From NCBI RefSeq assembly GCF_964340395.1, contig NC_135555.1, forward strand, positions 21,634,447-21,698,446: a DNA stretch of 64,000 nt. Direction: 5' to 3'. This document shows positions 1-63,818 of this stretch, one piece after another. A program made the translations under genes and the position numbers. The notes below the pieces were generated by a model. It made no database searches. It saw only the letters and a program-made list of their open reading frames with translations, and was not told the origin of the DNA. Each line of letters opens with the position of its first letter. The stretch's first letter is position 1. This DNA comes from Glandiceps talaboti (lineage: Eukaryota > Hemichordata > Enteropneusta > Spengelidae).

Positions 1-1155
1 TGTTACCTTCAAACATCGTCATAAACCACAGCCTCTTTTAAGGCACCATCCAAGATGCACTGCCTGCAATATCGTGGAAGAAATATCTGCTTTGGTTTGC
101 AAGAATCCCTTCAAATAAAACAATTATATTTTGAATATTTATATTCTGTGATTACATATGGATGTCTTCCCATGATACAATACATGTCAATGATAAAGAT
201 TGCCACTAAACAATGGATGAGTAACAAGTTTTAACTTTGTGCTTTTAGCAATTACACATATTGTATATGATGTAGAATTATGAAAGGACTCTCCAGAACC
301 CAAAAGTTTATCAAAGTATCTTTATTCCTGTGATGGTGTTTAAAATATATGCGTACCATCCTCACTTTTAATAGTAAGCTTTGCATCTGCTTTATGATGG
401 TTTGGGTGTAAAGTATGGATGAATGTGATACAGAGAAAATTCTCATGTTAGGCACTTGTGTTTATGTACACCCAATGTAATTACTCACAAGTTACAGAAA
501 AAACTATTTTACTTTATCTTGTAAAAAACAAGGGAAGTCTGTTGATGTGAATTAAAGTAATATAATAGTTATGCTATAAATAATGACCACCTGAATGAAA
601 TCAATTTCTGTCATATTTCTGTCCAATTTCATCCACAGATTTAATCTGTTTATAGAAGTGTCCATCAAATAAAGATTTATACATGAAAGATTATTTGACT
701 TGTCCAGGATTTCTGTAATTTGATGTTGTTACTTGTATGTATGAGAGGGGAAGTGTGGCTGCAATTGTCATAAATGAATCCAGGATGGTTTGTGCAATGT
801 AGGTCTTTTCTAGAGAAGAAGAGTGATTTGGAATTTTTCACACTTACACTTCAATTCCTCATTGAATTAGTCTAGATCTACCCATGGTATTGAATCATCT
901 CTTTACCCGTCTAGCTCATTGAGAAATCATGAACCAAAAGTTGTTAATGCAAATGAATAAACCCCCAAGTGTCAGAATAATGTAAACAGTGTATAAGTAG
1001 TGTCCTGAGCTGACAAATATACCACATTTTTTATATTATGTAACCACTCTCATTAAACACTGACATTACTGGGCAGAATTCTGTGATTGATGAACAGAAA
1101 CACAATGTTAATGGCTGTTAGTGGCTTTTGATCGAATTTGTAATTTCATCTCAAG
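1..1155. other. Left edge, no gene supported
   Basis: AT-rich sequence with no open frame, splice pair or repeat that I can support. A 58-codon open frame from ATG at 55 has no recognisable content. Confidence 0.5.
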
Positions 1156-1304
1156 ACCTCATTGAGCTACTGGTAGATATACAGAAAGACGTTGATGCCA
1201 TGGATATCACTAGACTACCTTTGAATGGACTTACTCCACAACTGAGTACAACTGGAAGTATGTCGGTATGGCAGTATGCAAGCCAGTCAACAAAATATGT
1301 GTAG
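1156..1304 (+). CDS. Possible terminal exon of an unrecognised gene
   Basis: After an acceptor-like TTTCATCTCAAG the frame stays open for 49 codons to TAG at 1302-1304: LIELLVDIQKDVDAMD, ITRLPLNGLTPQLSTTGS, MSVWQYASQSTKYV. The charge balance and the amphipathic start look coding, but no upstream partner exon is seen in 1-1155 and I recognise no family. An internal GTATGT at 1257 could instead end the exon. A chance open frame of this length in AT-rich DNA is quite possible. Confidence 0.3.
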
Positions 1305-4026
1305 GAGAATTTTGTAAGTTCCTGGAAATGATATTTTGTGAAGTGGGGAAAACAGCGCTATTTGAATTAGCAAAGGATCATTTTAAAAGGGACTTCAGGA
1401 ATTCATAAACTATGTTGTTAAAGTGACACACTCTGATGCAAGTCCAATTTTTGCCACAATTTATAAACCATTCACACGTAATAGTTACTGAAACTAATTC
1501 AGCAGTTAATATGCATCATAGAGATGATTGAGTGTGCACAAAAAGGATTAATAATCATAAATGGGTTATTTTGGTAACCAAAAAATGATGTCATAATGCC
1601 ATTATTGTATGCTATCTTGAATACCTGGTTAGAATTCTACCAGTTGTTAGATATGACTTGAATAGTACTAAGTAGTTGAAATGTTAACTTTGAAAAGAAA
1701 GTAACCAAGTTACAGACTGTGCCCCTTTAATGTAAACTACAGCACTCAAATATTGTGGGCCCACTACACTGCACTTCTGCAACTGGTCATACTGGCATTC
1801 CTGAACAGCACTCCAAGTGGCCAAACTATACTATCTTTCATCTTTCCAATGACTGGCATATGATGTAATAGCCAGAGCAACTATTTCCCTTAGCTTTCAG
1901 CATTGGGAAATAATGCCTACATAACAGCCAGCCCTCTGGGTAATAGATGTCTGATAATGCCCTCATTGCCAGACAGTAAGTGATAATACAGCAAGTACAT
2001 ACATCATTAGGACACCTATGACAGTGAACAGCACACACAAACTAGATTGATCACACTGCACCAACACTTCATATTTGAAAAGTCATTCTCTTTATTTACA
2101 TCTACAGAAATATTTACAAATCACATAATGTAGACACACTATATTCACAAAGTAAGTGTAAATAAATAACTACATTGTGCAATAAAATTAAAAAAAATTT
2201 GGCACAATTTATACTTGATAAGCAAGTACTTTAAAGCTGTAACAGCATTTATATTTTATTACTGAAAAGTGTTCAATAATTTCTTTAAAAAATAATGTAC
2301 ATTTGGTGGATTTTACGTAGAGGTTGAAACGTTGTGTGTAAGCTAACTATTGATTTCGATGTCATTTACAAAAATTGAAGCTAATCACACTCATTATGAC
2401 AAAAATTATAATTTGACATGATTTGGAAAAGTGTGATATTACATGCAAAGACAACAACACTGGACCATTCTCCTAAGAGTAGCAGAGCCACAGATCCAGC
2501 AAGTAGACAATCTGGGATTGATATGATGGAAGTAATAAATACTATAATATGGAAAAGTCCCTTTCTTAGAGTGTGACAGTACTATACTATATTCAATAGG
2601 TTGATAAATAAAGTTATATGTATTGATTTTTATGGTATATAATCTTTGTGCAATGTTTGAATGATGTAGTAGGTATGAGTGATGTCTTGTACGGGTACAC
2701 TAACTGAACTGATAATGAGATTTTAGCAACACCATTGTAGGTTAGGTCTGTTTGGAACCTAAAACTTGACAAATTCATGAATGTCTTATAAAGTATTCTT
2801 TAATTTCAGTCAAGGAAGAGTCTTGCCATAATTCTATCTTTATAAACAGTAACTTTGAATATCTGTCATCCAAATGTCATTCATGTTGGTGGCACACTCC
2901 ATATACATCCACCCACTCATCGACCCACACACCTACAGATCTACCTACACACAAACACACACAGACCCCCCCCCCCACACACACACACACACCAATTTTA
3001 TAATGTTTGCTACAGAATCACAAAATGGCCAATTTAAAGTCGAAACATCGAACAATAATTATTTAAAACTAAATACAATATATTTTGTACACATTAGAAG
3101 TAAATTATAACATTTACAAGTAAATCTGCCGTTTAAATCTCCACTTAGATAAAAACTACAGTGACTTTGGCACATAATTTTACAAACTGCTGTCAGCAAT
3201 TTTTTCAAACGCTACATTCTTTCAAATATCTTGAACAAACAATTATGGTGACATGATTTTCACTTTTCACTATTCACTATATCTACTACAAACTACAAAT
3301 CCAAAACATTTTGATGTCAAAACACTTCCTACTTGTAATTCTCCAGAGTTTATAATATGGTTTTACACAAATCTGACCATCAAAATCAAAGATGCCACTC
3401 TACCAAGGTGTTTGTGTATGTAAACTTAATACTCAGAACTTCTAAAATATTGCAGAAAAATCTCACAATACTTTGAACACTTTTACAGATTTCAGAACTT
3501 TGTGAGCTTCCTGAGTTTAGGAGGGTAACAGCATAAGTAGTCGTTAAATCAAAATAAATAAATAAACAAACAAACAAACAAACAAACAAACAAACAAATA
3601 TGTTGTCCTTTTATGCTTACCCCTATTATGCTGAATTCTACTTGTCTTTGTGGACATTTATTTTTTTGTCTATTAGGAATTAGGGGTGAGCAAGTCCATT
3701 GAACATCTGGAGGTTCCCAGACAAGAGAGTGGTCCTCCTGCCAAATCATTTGCTGTAACTCCCAATTCACTTAGGAGTCAGATGCTTGGATTTTCAAGCC
3801 CTCAATTGCATGTCTCTTCTTTCTTTCTTTTTTTGACTGGTTTGAAGAAGTAGTTACCATCAAAACAGAGTGGTGCAGCAAACAAACAAATCAGTGGTCC
3901 ACTCAGTTGTACCACTAGATTTGCACACCCCTAGAAGTGAGAATTGTTTGTCTTATTTTAAGTTTCAATCAAAAGTTGTCTTGAAATAGCACCACATTAA
4001 AATATAAATAAGATATAATATATTAG
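1305..4026. other. Intergenic region downstream of the CAP-Gly gene
   Basis: No gene seen. Contains a short C-run followed by CA repeats (about 2965-2993) and an AAAC repeat (about 3565-3597). Part of the right end is presumably the 3' UTR of the minus-strand CAP-Gly gene. Confidence 0.5.
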
Positions 4027-4263
4027 CTATGTTACATCTTTTGCTGCCGTTTCATCTAACTTTTCCTCTTTCTCTTTCTCTTCCTCTTCTTTTCTCACTT
4101 CTTCTTTACCTTTTTCTTTTGCAAGATACAACCTTTTCAGCATACTTGCCATTCTGGATGCTCTATCATCGTTACCAAATTCTTCTCTCCATTTGGCAAT
4201 TTTTCTGACTTGCTGACTTGAAAGTTCACCTAGTCGATGTCCCTGTTGTCTTCTCTTTGAGTC
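4027..4263 (-). CDS. CAP-Gly protein exon 5 (C-terminus and stop)
   Basis: Acceptor ACAACAG. Encodes residues 236-313: DSKRRQQGHRLGELSSQQ, KIAKWREEFGNDDRASRMAS, then a charged Lys/Glu helix and KDVT before TAG at 4029-4027. The frame is open to the stop and the charge pattern looks like a coiled coil or single alpha helix. A possible minus-strand AATAAA is at 3662-3657, about 365 bases past the stop. Confidence 0.8.
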   Translation of the reverse strand, partial: DSKRRQQGHRLGELSSQQVRKIAKWREEFGNDDRASRMASMLKRLYLAKEKGKEEVRKEEEEKEKEEKLDETAAKDVT

Positions 4264-7200
4264 CTGTTGTATGCGATTTAATATAAAATATTCAAATGAA
4301 AGTCAAGTCTCAAAACTATCTTACACTGATATTAATACACTATAGCATTGGTTGACCACTGTTTCTATAATTACATTCTGTATTTTAGAACACTAGTTAC
4401 AGATGAGAAAAATTTGGTAAGAAATTCACCAGGGTTCTAGCTAGGCCTTTAGAGAGTAGTGGGTTCTCGCCTATGATTTCACCTTATTTTTGATCATTGT
4501 GGGGGTGGGGGGGTGGAGTGGGGGGCACTTGATGATGGAACATTGTTGAATTTTGTTCAGGCATAGATACGGCCATTCATTTTAATTAGGGCAATGTTCT
4601 ATATAAGGATTGCTAGGACTGAGTTTTTAAACATGAAGTTGCTATGGAAACATAATGTTATCTATAAACAAAACTATATACCTACAAGGAAGATACAAAG
4701 TAATGATTGTCTTGATATGCAAATTGTTTAGTTTGAGAGTCCAAATGGCTCAAGAAAGGTATATTAGTAATTACTGGTAAAAACACATTTACAGTCTCTA
4801 CTTTAGTATAAATCTATTCTATGTTGTATCTACAAATATACATGTACACTTCTTGAGTCTTCATACTGTTAATAAATGTTTGAATATCTCAGGCAACTTT
4901 TCATTTTATGTTAGTAAACAACACACGGCAAATCAATAAGTAAGTCATGATAATAAGGAAGAATAAAATACTTATTTCACATAGACGTCTATGATTTCAC
5001 TTAGTTTTAATTTATATTTGCACTCATGTTTGGTTTTTCAGCTAGCCTATAATCCAGGCGAATAGGGATTTTGAATTTTGATTTCCCCAATCTCAAGATA
5101 ACGAATTCAAAACCCCCATTCACATAAATTCTAGGCTATTTTTCAGCTGAAATTGTAGTTACGTTGTTTACGACACGACGGCCACTGAGAACAACACAAA
5201 CACTACGTGTGCAAATACCATGAGTGTGTCATACTTGTACTCACACACCATAGGATCTGTCTAGAAATGCATATGAGTAGTACCATTGCAACTTTGGTTA
5301 GTGTGCAACACAGCAAGTATGTATGTTTGTTATTGTCAAACTCAGAGTGCAACATTTGTGTGACCATTCACATGTATCTTACCCAGTCTAATAAATTAGG
5401 CATCCTTTTAGTGAGCAGTGCTTGCCAATACTGTGTAGCAGTAATGTGAAATGAAAGCATGCAAAAAACACAAAACATACGATGAGGGGGAATAGTGGTA
5501 AAACAAGGTAAGTTTGTCATGCATGGCAGGAAAAAATAACATGATATATCATCCCCTACAGAATTAATATCCATTATATATTAATTTTAAGACCAATGTC
5601 AGATTAGGATTAAAATTTAGGTGTGAAAAATAGCTGTCTGCTAAAGCTCTAGAAAAAGTTGGTTCTAACATGGAAGAATGATGCATCTAATCCTCAAAGC
5701 TCCCCATTGTCAAACTTGCACTACTGTGAAGAAGATGAGATTCAAACATTGGATAGGATCAGGGTGGATTAGGAGAAAAATTTGGCTGTGAACAGCAAAT
5801 GTCTGACATATGAAGAGTTGGTCCTGAATGAAAGAATGATTCTATCTAATTGTGTGTAAGCTAAGTACTGACTTCAACGACAAGTCATTTACAAACGCTG
5901 AAGCTGTAATGACATGTTTCAGTTATTCTTTTCATTTGACTATGATCAGTCATGTGGAGACAGAATGTCAGATAAGATGCCACAAGAATACAGTTGCTAG
6001 TAAGATTATAAACTAAAATTCCTGCTAAACAAAGTTTGTCAATTTTTTTAACGGTAGTCTCAAATTGTCACATATACCCATGAAGTTAAAGTTAAAGACC
6101 CAGTCGGTTCAGATTAGGCTAAACAGCAGAGCTATGTGTATAGAAATAGTTTATCTATTCTCCTGGTAAAACAAGTCACATTGTAAAATTTTAAAACTTT
6201 ACCAACTATACTACATTGCATTACTTTATAATGTGGTTACAAAATTAACCATTTTAGCATTTTTGTTTTCTCCCTAAAATATGCAAAAATTATCTTTTGA
6301 CAAATTTACAGTAATTTGATAACAGCAACTTGATTACCAACCTGTTGTGAATCTCTAGGCTCCACTAAGTGTACTCTGTGTACTCTTGACGAGGGCGCTG
6401 TTGATGACCTGCCATGGTTATTATATCTTAACTCCACTGTCGTCTCTGAACCTGGGTCACTGAATAGTAATAAAAACAAAACAAGTCATGAAAATAAATG
6501 TTTTTTGTAAATTTGTTAAAGAACTATAGGAACTTTTAAATTTCAAAATGTTTAATATTGTGTGACCACTTATAAACTGGATTAATGATTATATAAAATC
6601 AGTTGGCATGACGATTATGAAATTGAAACATTTTCTTTGAGTGTGATCATTGTCTGAAGTAGATAAGTTGTTACATTTCTATGTATTTCATTGTCATATG
6701 GAAAATTGTTGCATTTTTCCTGCTGCCACAACCCTAGCACACCCCCCCCCCCCTCCTCCCCCTGAACTTCAATGGTATAGGTGTCCTCTTTCACTTCACT
6801 TCTCTACTACACTTTTTTTATTGGTTACTTTGCCTGTAAAACAGTCTTATATTAGCAATGAAAAAGGCCATGAAGTCGCTATGGTAACCCCATCTCTTGG
6901 TAAGTACACTGGCTTTGATGACTTTTGGTAAAATTCAGTACAAATTTATACCAGTCTGATCTAACAATACTCTGAAACATAACAGAGTATTCCAGGCTTT
7001 CGGAAATCTCATCAGATTGAAATTTTGTCTCTCCAGAATCCTTTTTTTTTCACATGATATTGTCCATTTAGAAACAGAAATAGATGAGTTAACTAACAAA
7101 GACACTCATAAAATGACCCCCTGGTTAGGCTGGTAGATAGATAAATCTAATTATACGACTCTTTTGAACAGTTACCTGGCACTTTTGCTTCTTCTTCGTC

Positions 7201-10200
7201 TAGCTGTATCGTAACTAGGAAACATGGTATTTCCTGTCACTGCTGGTCTCTTAGTTGCTGGTCGTATCTTCTGTACATGTTTATATTTCACCATGATGCC
7301 ATGTCGTCTAGGCGTGTTGAAATATCGTTTCCCTTTGTAAATGCCGTCATGAAGACCTATACCATCATCTAACTGTACGCCTACGTAGACATCTGGTGCA
7401 ACGAGGTCATCATCTAGTGGACCTATATATTTGACTGTACCTATGGAAATTAATAGTTACAGAGAATGGCATGAGGAGTAATATTGATTAAAATACTTTC
7501 AAATGATGTCACCATTAATTAAAGGGGAACATCACTCCAGGAAATGAAGCCATTTTTGAAAACTATGGGTTCTGGAGAGTCATTTCACAATGTTACATCA
7601 CCTACAATTACTTGCAATTTCAGAAAAAATATCAAGTTGATTTTGTGGCTTTAAAAAGTATCTTTGCTATGGCATGGGTTATTACATCAAGTCAGTTAAC
7701 AGAAATAATATATTCATGAACAATGAATATTCATGAGTCCTGAGTACTCATTCCCTTCCTTGTGAATAATCTCTCATTGCATATATATTACATGAATCTA
7801 CTAGTGGTACACTATGGAGAGCAAAAGTAACAAGTAAAACAGTCCTGATCAATAAGTACAATTCTGATGTTTTCAAATGAATATTCCTTTACAAAGGATA
7901 AAGGCAAGATTTTATAAGTAGATTGAAAACCTTACTTAATATCACTATGTACCAAAATAGAATGATACACCGCAAGTTCTAATAAACAGTCAAATATGCA
8001 TAGAAAGATCTAAGAATCACATGCACAAAAAAGAACCCAAGCACGTGTCCTTAAAAAAAGATAGAATAAGTGTAATAAAATGGTAGGGAATGATGTAAAT
8101 AATTCATTCATTCCAATTGGGTTCTAACGTTCCAAGGCAGAAAATAGTATACTAGTGATATATTGCTACAACACTGGAAACATTTTAAAATAGCTACATA
8201 CAACTGAGCATCATGTGAGAATTCCATGACATATGCAAACTCATAGTTATATCATTTTGATTGAATAAACATATGTAATAACAAGCCTTCATTGAAGACT
8301 ACTGATAACAGAACCCATGACATGTGAATACCAGTGTGGATACTCAGGGTATATGCACTCATGTGTGTGGTGTTTTCTGACACAATTGTTAGAGTATATA
8401 AGCAGAAACCACTGCAAACATTCATACAAATACCCTTAGTAATAATATGCCATGGTGGCACTCACTTGTTATGGGGTTTTCTTATGATGGCTTTGGTAAC
8501 AGTGTTTTTTGTGGTAAAATCCAGAAGGGGTACGTGGGGAATGGTAAAATTTATCTGAGTTTCCAACACTATTTACTAGAGTTCCTAAAACACAATTTAT
8601 GTCAAAAAGTACATCTAAATGTTACACATATATTTTACCCTCTTCTTTTCCAGTTGTAAAACCCTAGTAAAGACTTGATTAACCAGTCATAACTACATGT
8701 GCAGTAAGTCATGGTTTCCTCAGCTGATCAAAGACATATTGGGGTATAACACATCTACATAAATTAAATCATATTCTCCAAAAATGTTTTGAGAACTACT
8801 ATTGTAGATTTTATTGTAAATTTGACATATACTTTACTCTGTCAACCTTGACCTTAACTGACCTGTAATAGTGTTATCCTCAACTGAACAAAGATAAATA
8901 TTGTTGAATACTACATTATCATCCTTCATCAAGTTTATACTCCCTGACATTGCTCTGTATATAGCTATTGCAGCTTTCATTGTAAACTTCACATCTTATT
9001 CAAGTCTTTTAGCCTTGACCTTGGTCTGCCTATATGGTCAACTATGCATTACTTCTGTGTTCTCCTCAGCTGAACAAAGACAAATATTGTGGAATACTAT
9101 ACAATCATCTTTCATTACTAAAAAATGTTCAGAGTAGTTATTACAGCTGTTGATGTATACTTGACATTTATTCTAATATTTTGACGTTGACTTTGACCTA
9201 CCTGTATGTTTACCTTGTACTAGAACTCTGTCTCCTATTTTAATCCATAGAGTGTGTATTCTCTGCAATGGTAATTTCTGCCTTGTAATTGAGTAAGTTC
9301 CTTCCGTTCGTTTGGATGGCGGTACAACTATAAGTTTGGCTAAGTCTTCAGGTACACTCGTCTTGTAGTAATTCCGACATAACGAACAACGGCAACAAAA
9401 GTCATCATGAATTTCCTGTATTGAGAAAGTAATGTTAACCGTTAGTTAGGTTTAGTACTGTAAACCTAGATATTTTTCACCATTAGCAATCCAATTTTAC
9501 AGCCTTAGGTTCCTAAGACTAGCTTCCAGATTTCTAAATTTAGTGCATTGTGTTAATATACAGGCAGACATTTATATTCACTACTGATTTTCACAATTCT
9601 GTTTTAACAGTGTAATATGCGAAAATAAGTCTTACGTGTAAAAGTTCACAGCAATTATTTCTAATCAGCTGACTGTTCTGGAAGATTTTTGATGAAAACT
9701 TTCGTTTTAATTCTTTTCTTTTTTTCATGAATTGAATAACTACAACAAGATAGTGATAGAGTCAGCTCAATGTTTTCAAATTTGTCGCCATTTGTGGATG
9801 TTCTACCAGAAGTTGAACAAAACAGTTATCCTTAACAGCACTGTTACCCCTATTCACATTAGAACTGTGGCTCCCAAGGTGATGTGGGGAAAGTGTTAAT
9901 AAGTGTATGTCTACCCAAGATGCAATCTGATTCAAATCTGATGTATGAAATAATGAATAAGGCTTTATTTACTCTTCTTTCCTTTGTACATTGTCGTTTG
10001 TTTTCAATTTTGTCCTAGGAAGAGGTGCTCACTCCAGGAATAATGAAAACATGACAAAATACAAAATACAAAGCAAACAGATAAATAAAGCAATCAAACT
10101 GTATTCCCACATTATAAACAGAACAGAATCTTTATTGCATCTGTTAAGAAAACTACATATCTTTATTGGATTTTCTGCAATAAGTATTTAGTGCTGAAAC

Positions 10201-10881
10201 AAACTAGTAAATATATAAACTAGAGTAATAATAGTTAAATAAGGTTTATACAAAAGTATAAACTTTAGTTTAGGTATAGATAAATGTAATATATTTCTTT
10301 ATATTTCAATCAACTTGACCGTTACAAGCATGACTTTAATTTTCATGTACTGATTTCCTCTATATGACTACTTATATTTCATCAAGGTTTTCCGTATCTC
10401 AGGAATTTCAAAATGATAAAATAAACAAAGTAATTGTATATAATTCTATTTTTGTTTTGTGTCAGTGTATGACAACTTTATAATCCATTGTTACCTGCTT
10501 CATTTATTACAGTCATTTGTTTCCCTAAAACAACCCCTCACCCCCAGCCCCACCCCCGGAAATAAGTGGAGGGCAGTGTCTCAAAAGTCTGTGGCGTGTG
10601 GGTGTTATCACATATTTGCTATACATATTTGCAAACAACTGTAAATTAGTTAATTGTGTTGTGTTGGGGTATACCGGTACCGGGTGGTGATAAACTGCAC
10701 TCAAATGGCATCTTGTAGCAAAAGAATGTCTGCTTTTATAAATCAAAGGCTGATAACTTACTTTGCGTTGCTTCTTTGTAATTTTATCACTGTGTGATCC
10801 ACTATCCAACACCGGTAAAAATTGTGAACTGTTTTGGTTGGTTTTGCTGGGTTGAGTGGTGTTGCTACGCTTGTCAGCCAT
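4027..10881 (-). CDS. CAP-Gly domain protein, 313 residues (complete, 5 exons, minus strand)
   Basis: Exons 10762-10881, 9214-9415, 7176-7440, 6342-6459 and 4027-4263 join in frame (942 nt with the TAG stop) through GT-AG introns. Residues 1-40 are polar and basic. Residues 47-53 are a CCxCxxC cluster. Residues about 98-167 are a CAP-Gly domain: IKIGDRVLVQGTVKYIGPL, then VYVGVQLDDGIGLHDG and GKRYFNTPRRHGIMVKYKHV. CAP-Gly domains bind the C-terminal EEY/F tails of tubulin and EB proteins. The usual GKNDG binding motif is GLHDG here, so normal tail binding is doubtful. Residues 188-194 are RRRRSKS. The last about 30 residues are a Glu/Lys-rich helix. I do not recognise the orthologue. A microtubule-linked or ciliary role is only an inference from the domain. 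Confidence 0.85.
4264..6341 (-). other. CAP-Gly gene intron 4
   Basis: Contains a G-rich run on the plus strand at about 4500-4526 (C-rich in the transcript). No other feature recognised. Confidence 0.6.
6342..6459 (-). CDS. CAP-Gly protein exon 4
   Basis: Acceptor ACTATTCAG, donor CAGGTTGGT. Encodes residues 196-235, SDPGSETTVELRYNNHGRSS followed by a Ser/Arg-rich stretch and ending EPRDSQQ. No domain recognised; probably a flexible linker. The GTTGGT donor is the weakest splice site of this gene. Confidence 0.75.
6460..7175 (-). other. CAP-Gly gene intron 3
   Basis: Holds a C-run at about 6740-6760 and nothing else that I can identify. Confidence 0.6.
7176..7440 (-). CDS. CAP-Gly protein exon 3 (core of CAP-Gly domain)
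   Basis: Acceptor TTTCCATAG, donor CAGGTAACT. Encodes residues 108-195 with the core CAP-Gly signature: GTVKYIGPLDDD, VYVGVQLDDGIGLHDG, YFNTPRRHGIMVKYKHV. It ends in a basic, serine-containing tail with RRRRSKS. Confidence 0.92.
8690..9205. repeat. Three tandem half-copies of the palindromic dispersed family, CAP-Gly gene intron 2
   Basis: Units beginning near 8717, 8878 and 9066 share CTCAGCTGAACAAAGACAAA followed by TATTGnGGAATA and, further on, CTTTGACCT. The first part resembles the right arm of the repeats at 20381 and 40465 (TGAACAAAGCAAAATATTGG). The last unit ends within about ten bases of the exon 2 splice donor at 9213. The rest of the intron (7441-8690) shows nothing recognised. 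Confidence 0.5.
9214..9415 (-). CDS. CAP-Gly protein exon 2 (Cys cluster and domain start)
   Basis: Acceptor TACAG at 9420-9416, donor GGTAAAC. Encodes residues 41-107: EIHDDFCCRCSLCRNYYKTS, then a basic linker, then TLWIKIGDRVLVQ, where the CAP-Gly fold begins. The final G pairs with GT of exon 3 to give Gly108. Confidence 0.85.
9416..10761 (-). other. CAP-Gly gene intron 1
   Basis: No repeat or nested gene recognised. A C-rich stretch lies at about 10530-10557. Confidence 0.6.
10762..10881 (-). CDS. CAP-Gly protein exon 1 (start codon)
   Basis: The ATG is the reverse complement of bases 10879-10881. The exon encodes 40 residues beginning MADKRSNTTQPSKTNQ and ending KITKKQRK. The donor reads GTAAGT just after the last AAA codon. 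The open frame runs past the donor to 10525, but only the spliced version continues into exon 2 with a sensible protein. No other Met in this exon gives a longer product. Confidence 0.8.
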
Positions 10882-11426
10882 GATTCAATCAAACCCTTTG
10901 CGCCCTCATGTCGCGTATTTCACGAGATTATATAGTCTCGCATTTCGCGATACTTACAACGCAGGTGTGAAATCGGTATTTTGACGCTCAAGAGCGTTCA
11001 CTCTTGGCTGCCTTATCTGCATTTGCTATGTAGTTATCACTAGTAAATAGACACATGCCAAATAAGCTGCCACACTTCTTCTACAGCACGTAAATAAAGC
11101 GTTACAATCGATGTCGCAAATCATCGGAATGAGTCGGCCTTAGTCGGTAGAATGGAATGTACCATTGTTTGGAAATTTAGGGCGGAACAGCCACAGGGCT
11201 GCATGATAAAGATGGGTATCCAATGGAAGAAATTAACCAAAAGGAAAAACTGAGAAAAATCTTGCAAATGTGCAATTATGCATATATTTACTTAACAGCA
11301 TGCACCTAGCTCGTTAACACTCTCATTTTTTACAATCACTTTTTTCGCCTTTTGAATATACTCGCACCTGTGGAAATTTTTAGCCAATCGTGTTCGTTAT
11401 TTCATCCCTCATGGATAAGAGGCAAC
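10882..11426. promoter_or_regulatory. Shared divergent promoter region between the CAP-Gly gene and PPP4R1
   Basis: The two start codons are 545 bp apart, head to head, with no other gene between. The stretch has many more CpG dinucleotides than the surrounding introns (GTCGCG, TTCGCGA, AATCGATGTCGC, GAGTCGGCC). A CCAAT box lies at 11384-11388, about 40 bp before the PPP4R1 ATG, and a second CCAATGG near 11220. A CG-rich hairpin is at 10911-10950. There is no clear TATA box placed for PPP4R1. A bidirectional housekeeping-type promoter is the simplest reading; both transcription starts are unknown. Confidence 0.6.
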
Positions 11427-63264
<51,838 letters not shown>

Positions 63265-63555
63265 GTGAGTCACAACTTTGAACATTGCACTAAAGAATAC
63301 TCACATCATACATACTTCACTGCCAAAATGAATCCAAATTTTGTATTTCACAAGCGTGGTGGCCAATGGCTACTATAGATGAGGAAGACCTGAAGTGTCT
63401 TGGCCTGTCCAATGGTTGAGTTTGTTTGACATAAACAAGTTTGCTGTGTTACTGTTATTAGTGTCATATTGTGCCAATATAGCTGTGTGAATTGAAAGAC
63501 TTTTAAAAAGATCAAATTGGATATCAGTACATGATGTACCAGGACGGATGCATTG

Positions 63556-63637
63556 AGTTTGTTGATGTCTCTTGAGAGCCATATGGAGGGTACATATAAA
63601 CACACCTCCCTATGCTCTCTGGAGTCACCAACAAACT
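63556..63637 (+). ncRNA. Candidate microRNA-like hairpin D (PPP4R1 intron 8)
   Basis: Same 5' arm as A-C, paired with CCTCCCTATGCTCTCTGGAG. Here the stem continues downward for about ten more pairs (AGTTTGTTG with CAACAAACT), giving a stem of about three helical turns below a 15-base loop. That is the length typical of a Drosha substrate. The usual bulged C is at 63580. Confidence 0.55.
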
Positions 63638-63693
63638 GACTTGACACGGGAGTGCAATGATGATGTCAGAGGTCATCACCATGGTTATTTCAT

Positions 63694-63749
63694 CTTGTGA
63701 GAACCATAAAGAGGGGACATATAATTATATTTCCCAATATTCTCTGCAG
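63694..63749 (+). ncRNA. Diverged hairpin E of the same family (PPP4R1 intron 8)
   Basis: CTTGTGAGAACCATAAAGAGG aligns with the family 5' arm with several changes, and the 3' side CCCAATATTCTCTGCAG pairs only in part (GAGAA with TTCTC, GGG with CCC). Its flanks match those of D and F, so D, E and F are tandem copies of a unit of about 125 bp. It may be a decaying member. Confidence 0.3.
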
Positions 63750-63818
63750 TTGCCAGCAGACTAATTCAGCACAGCAGCAAACTAGACAAGCCAAAGCCAT
63801 CACTGGTTACTTTATCTC

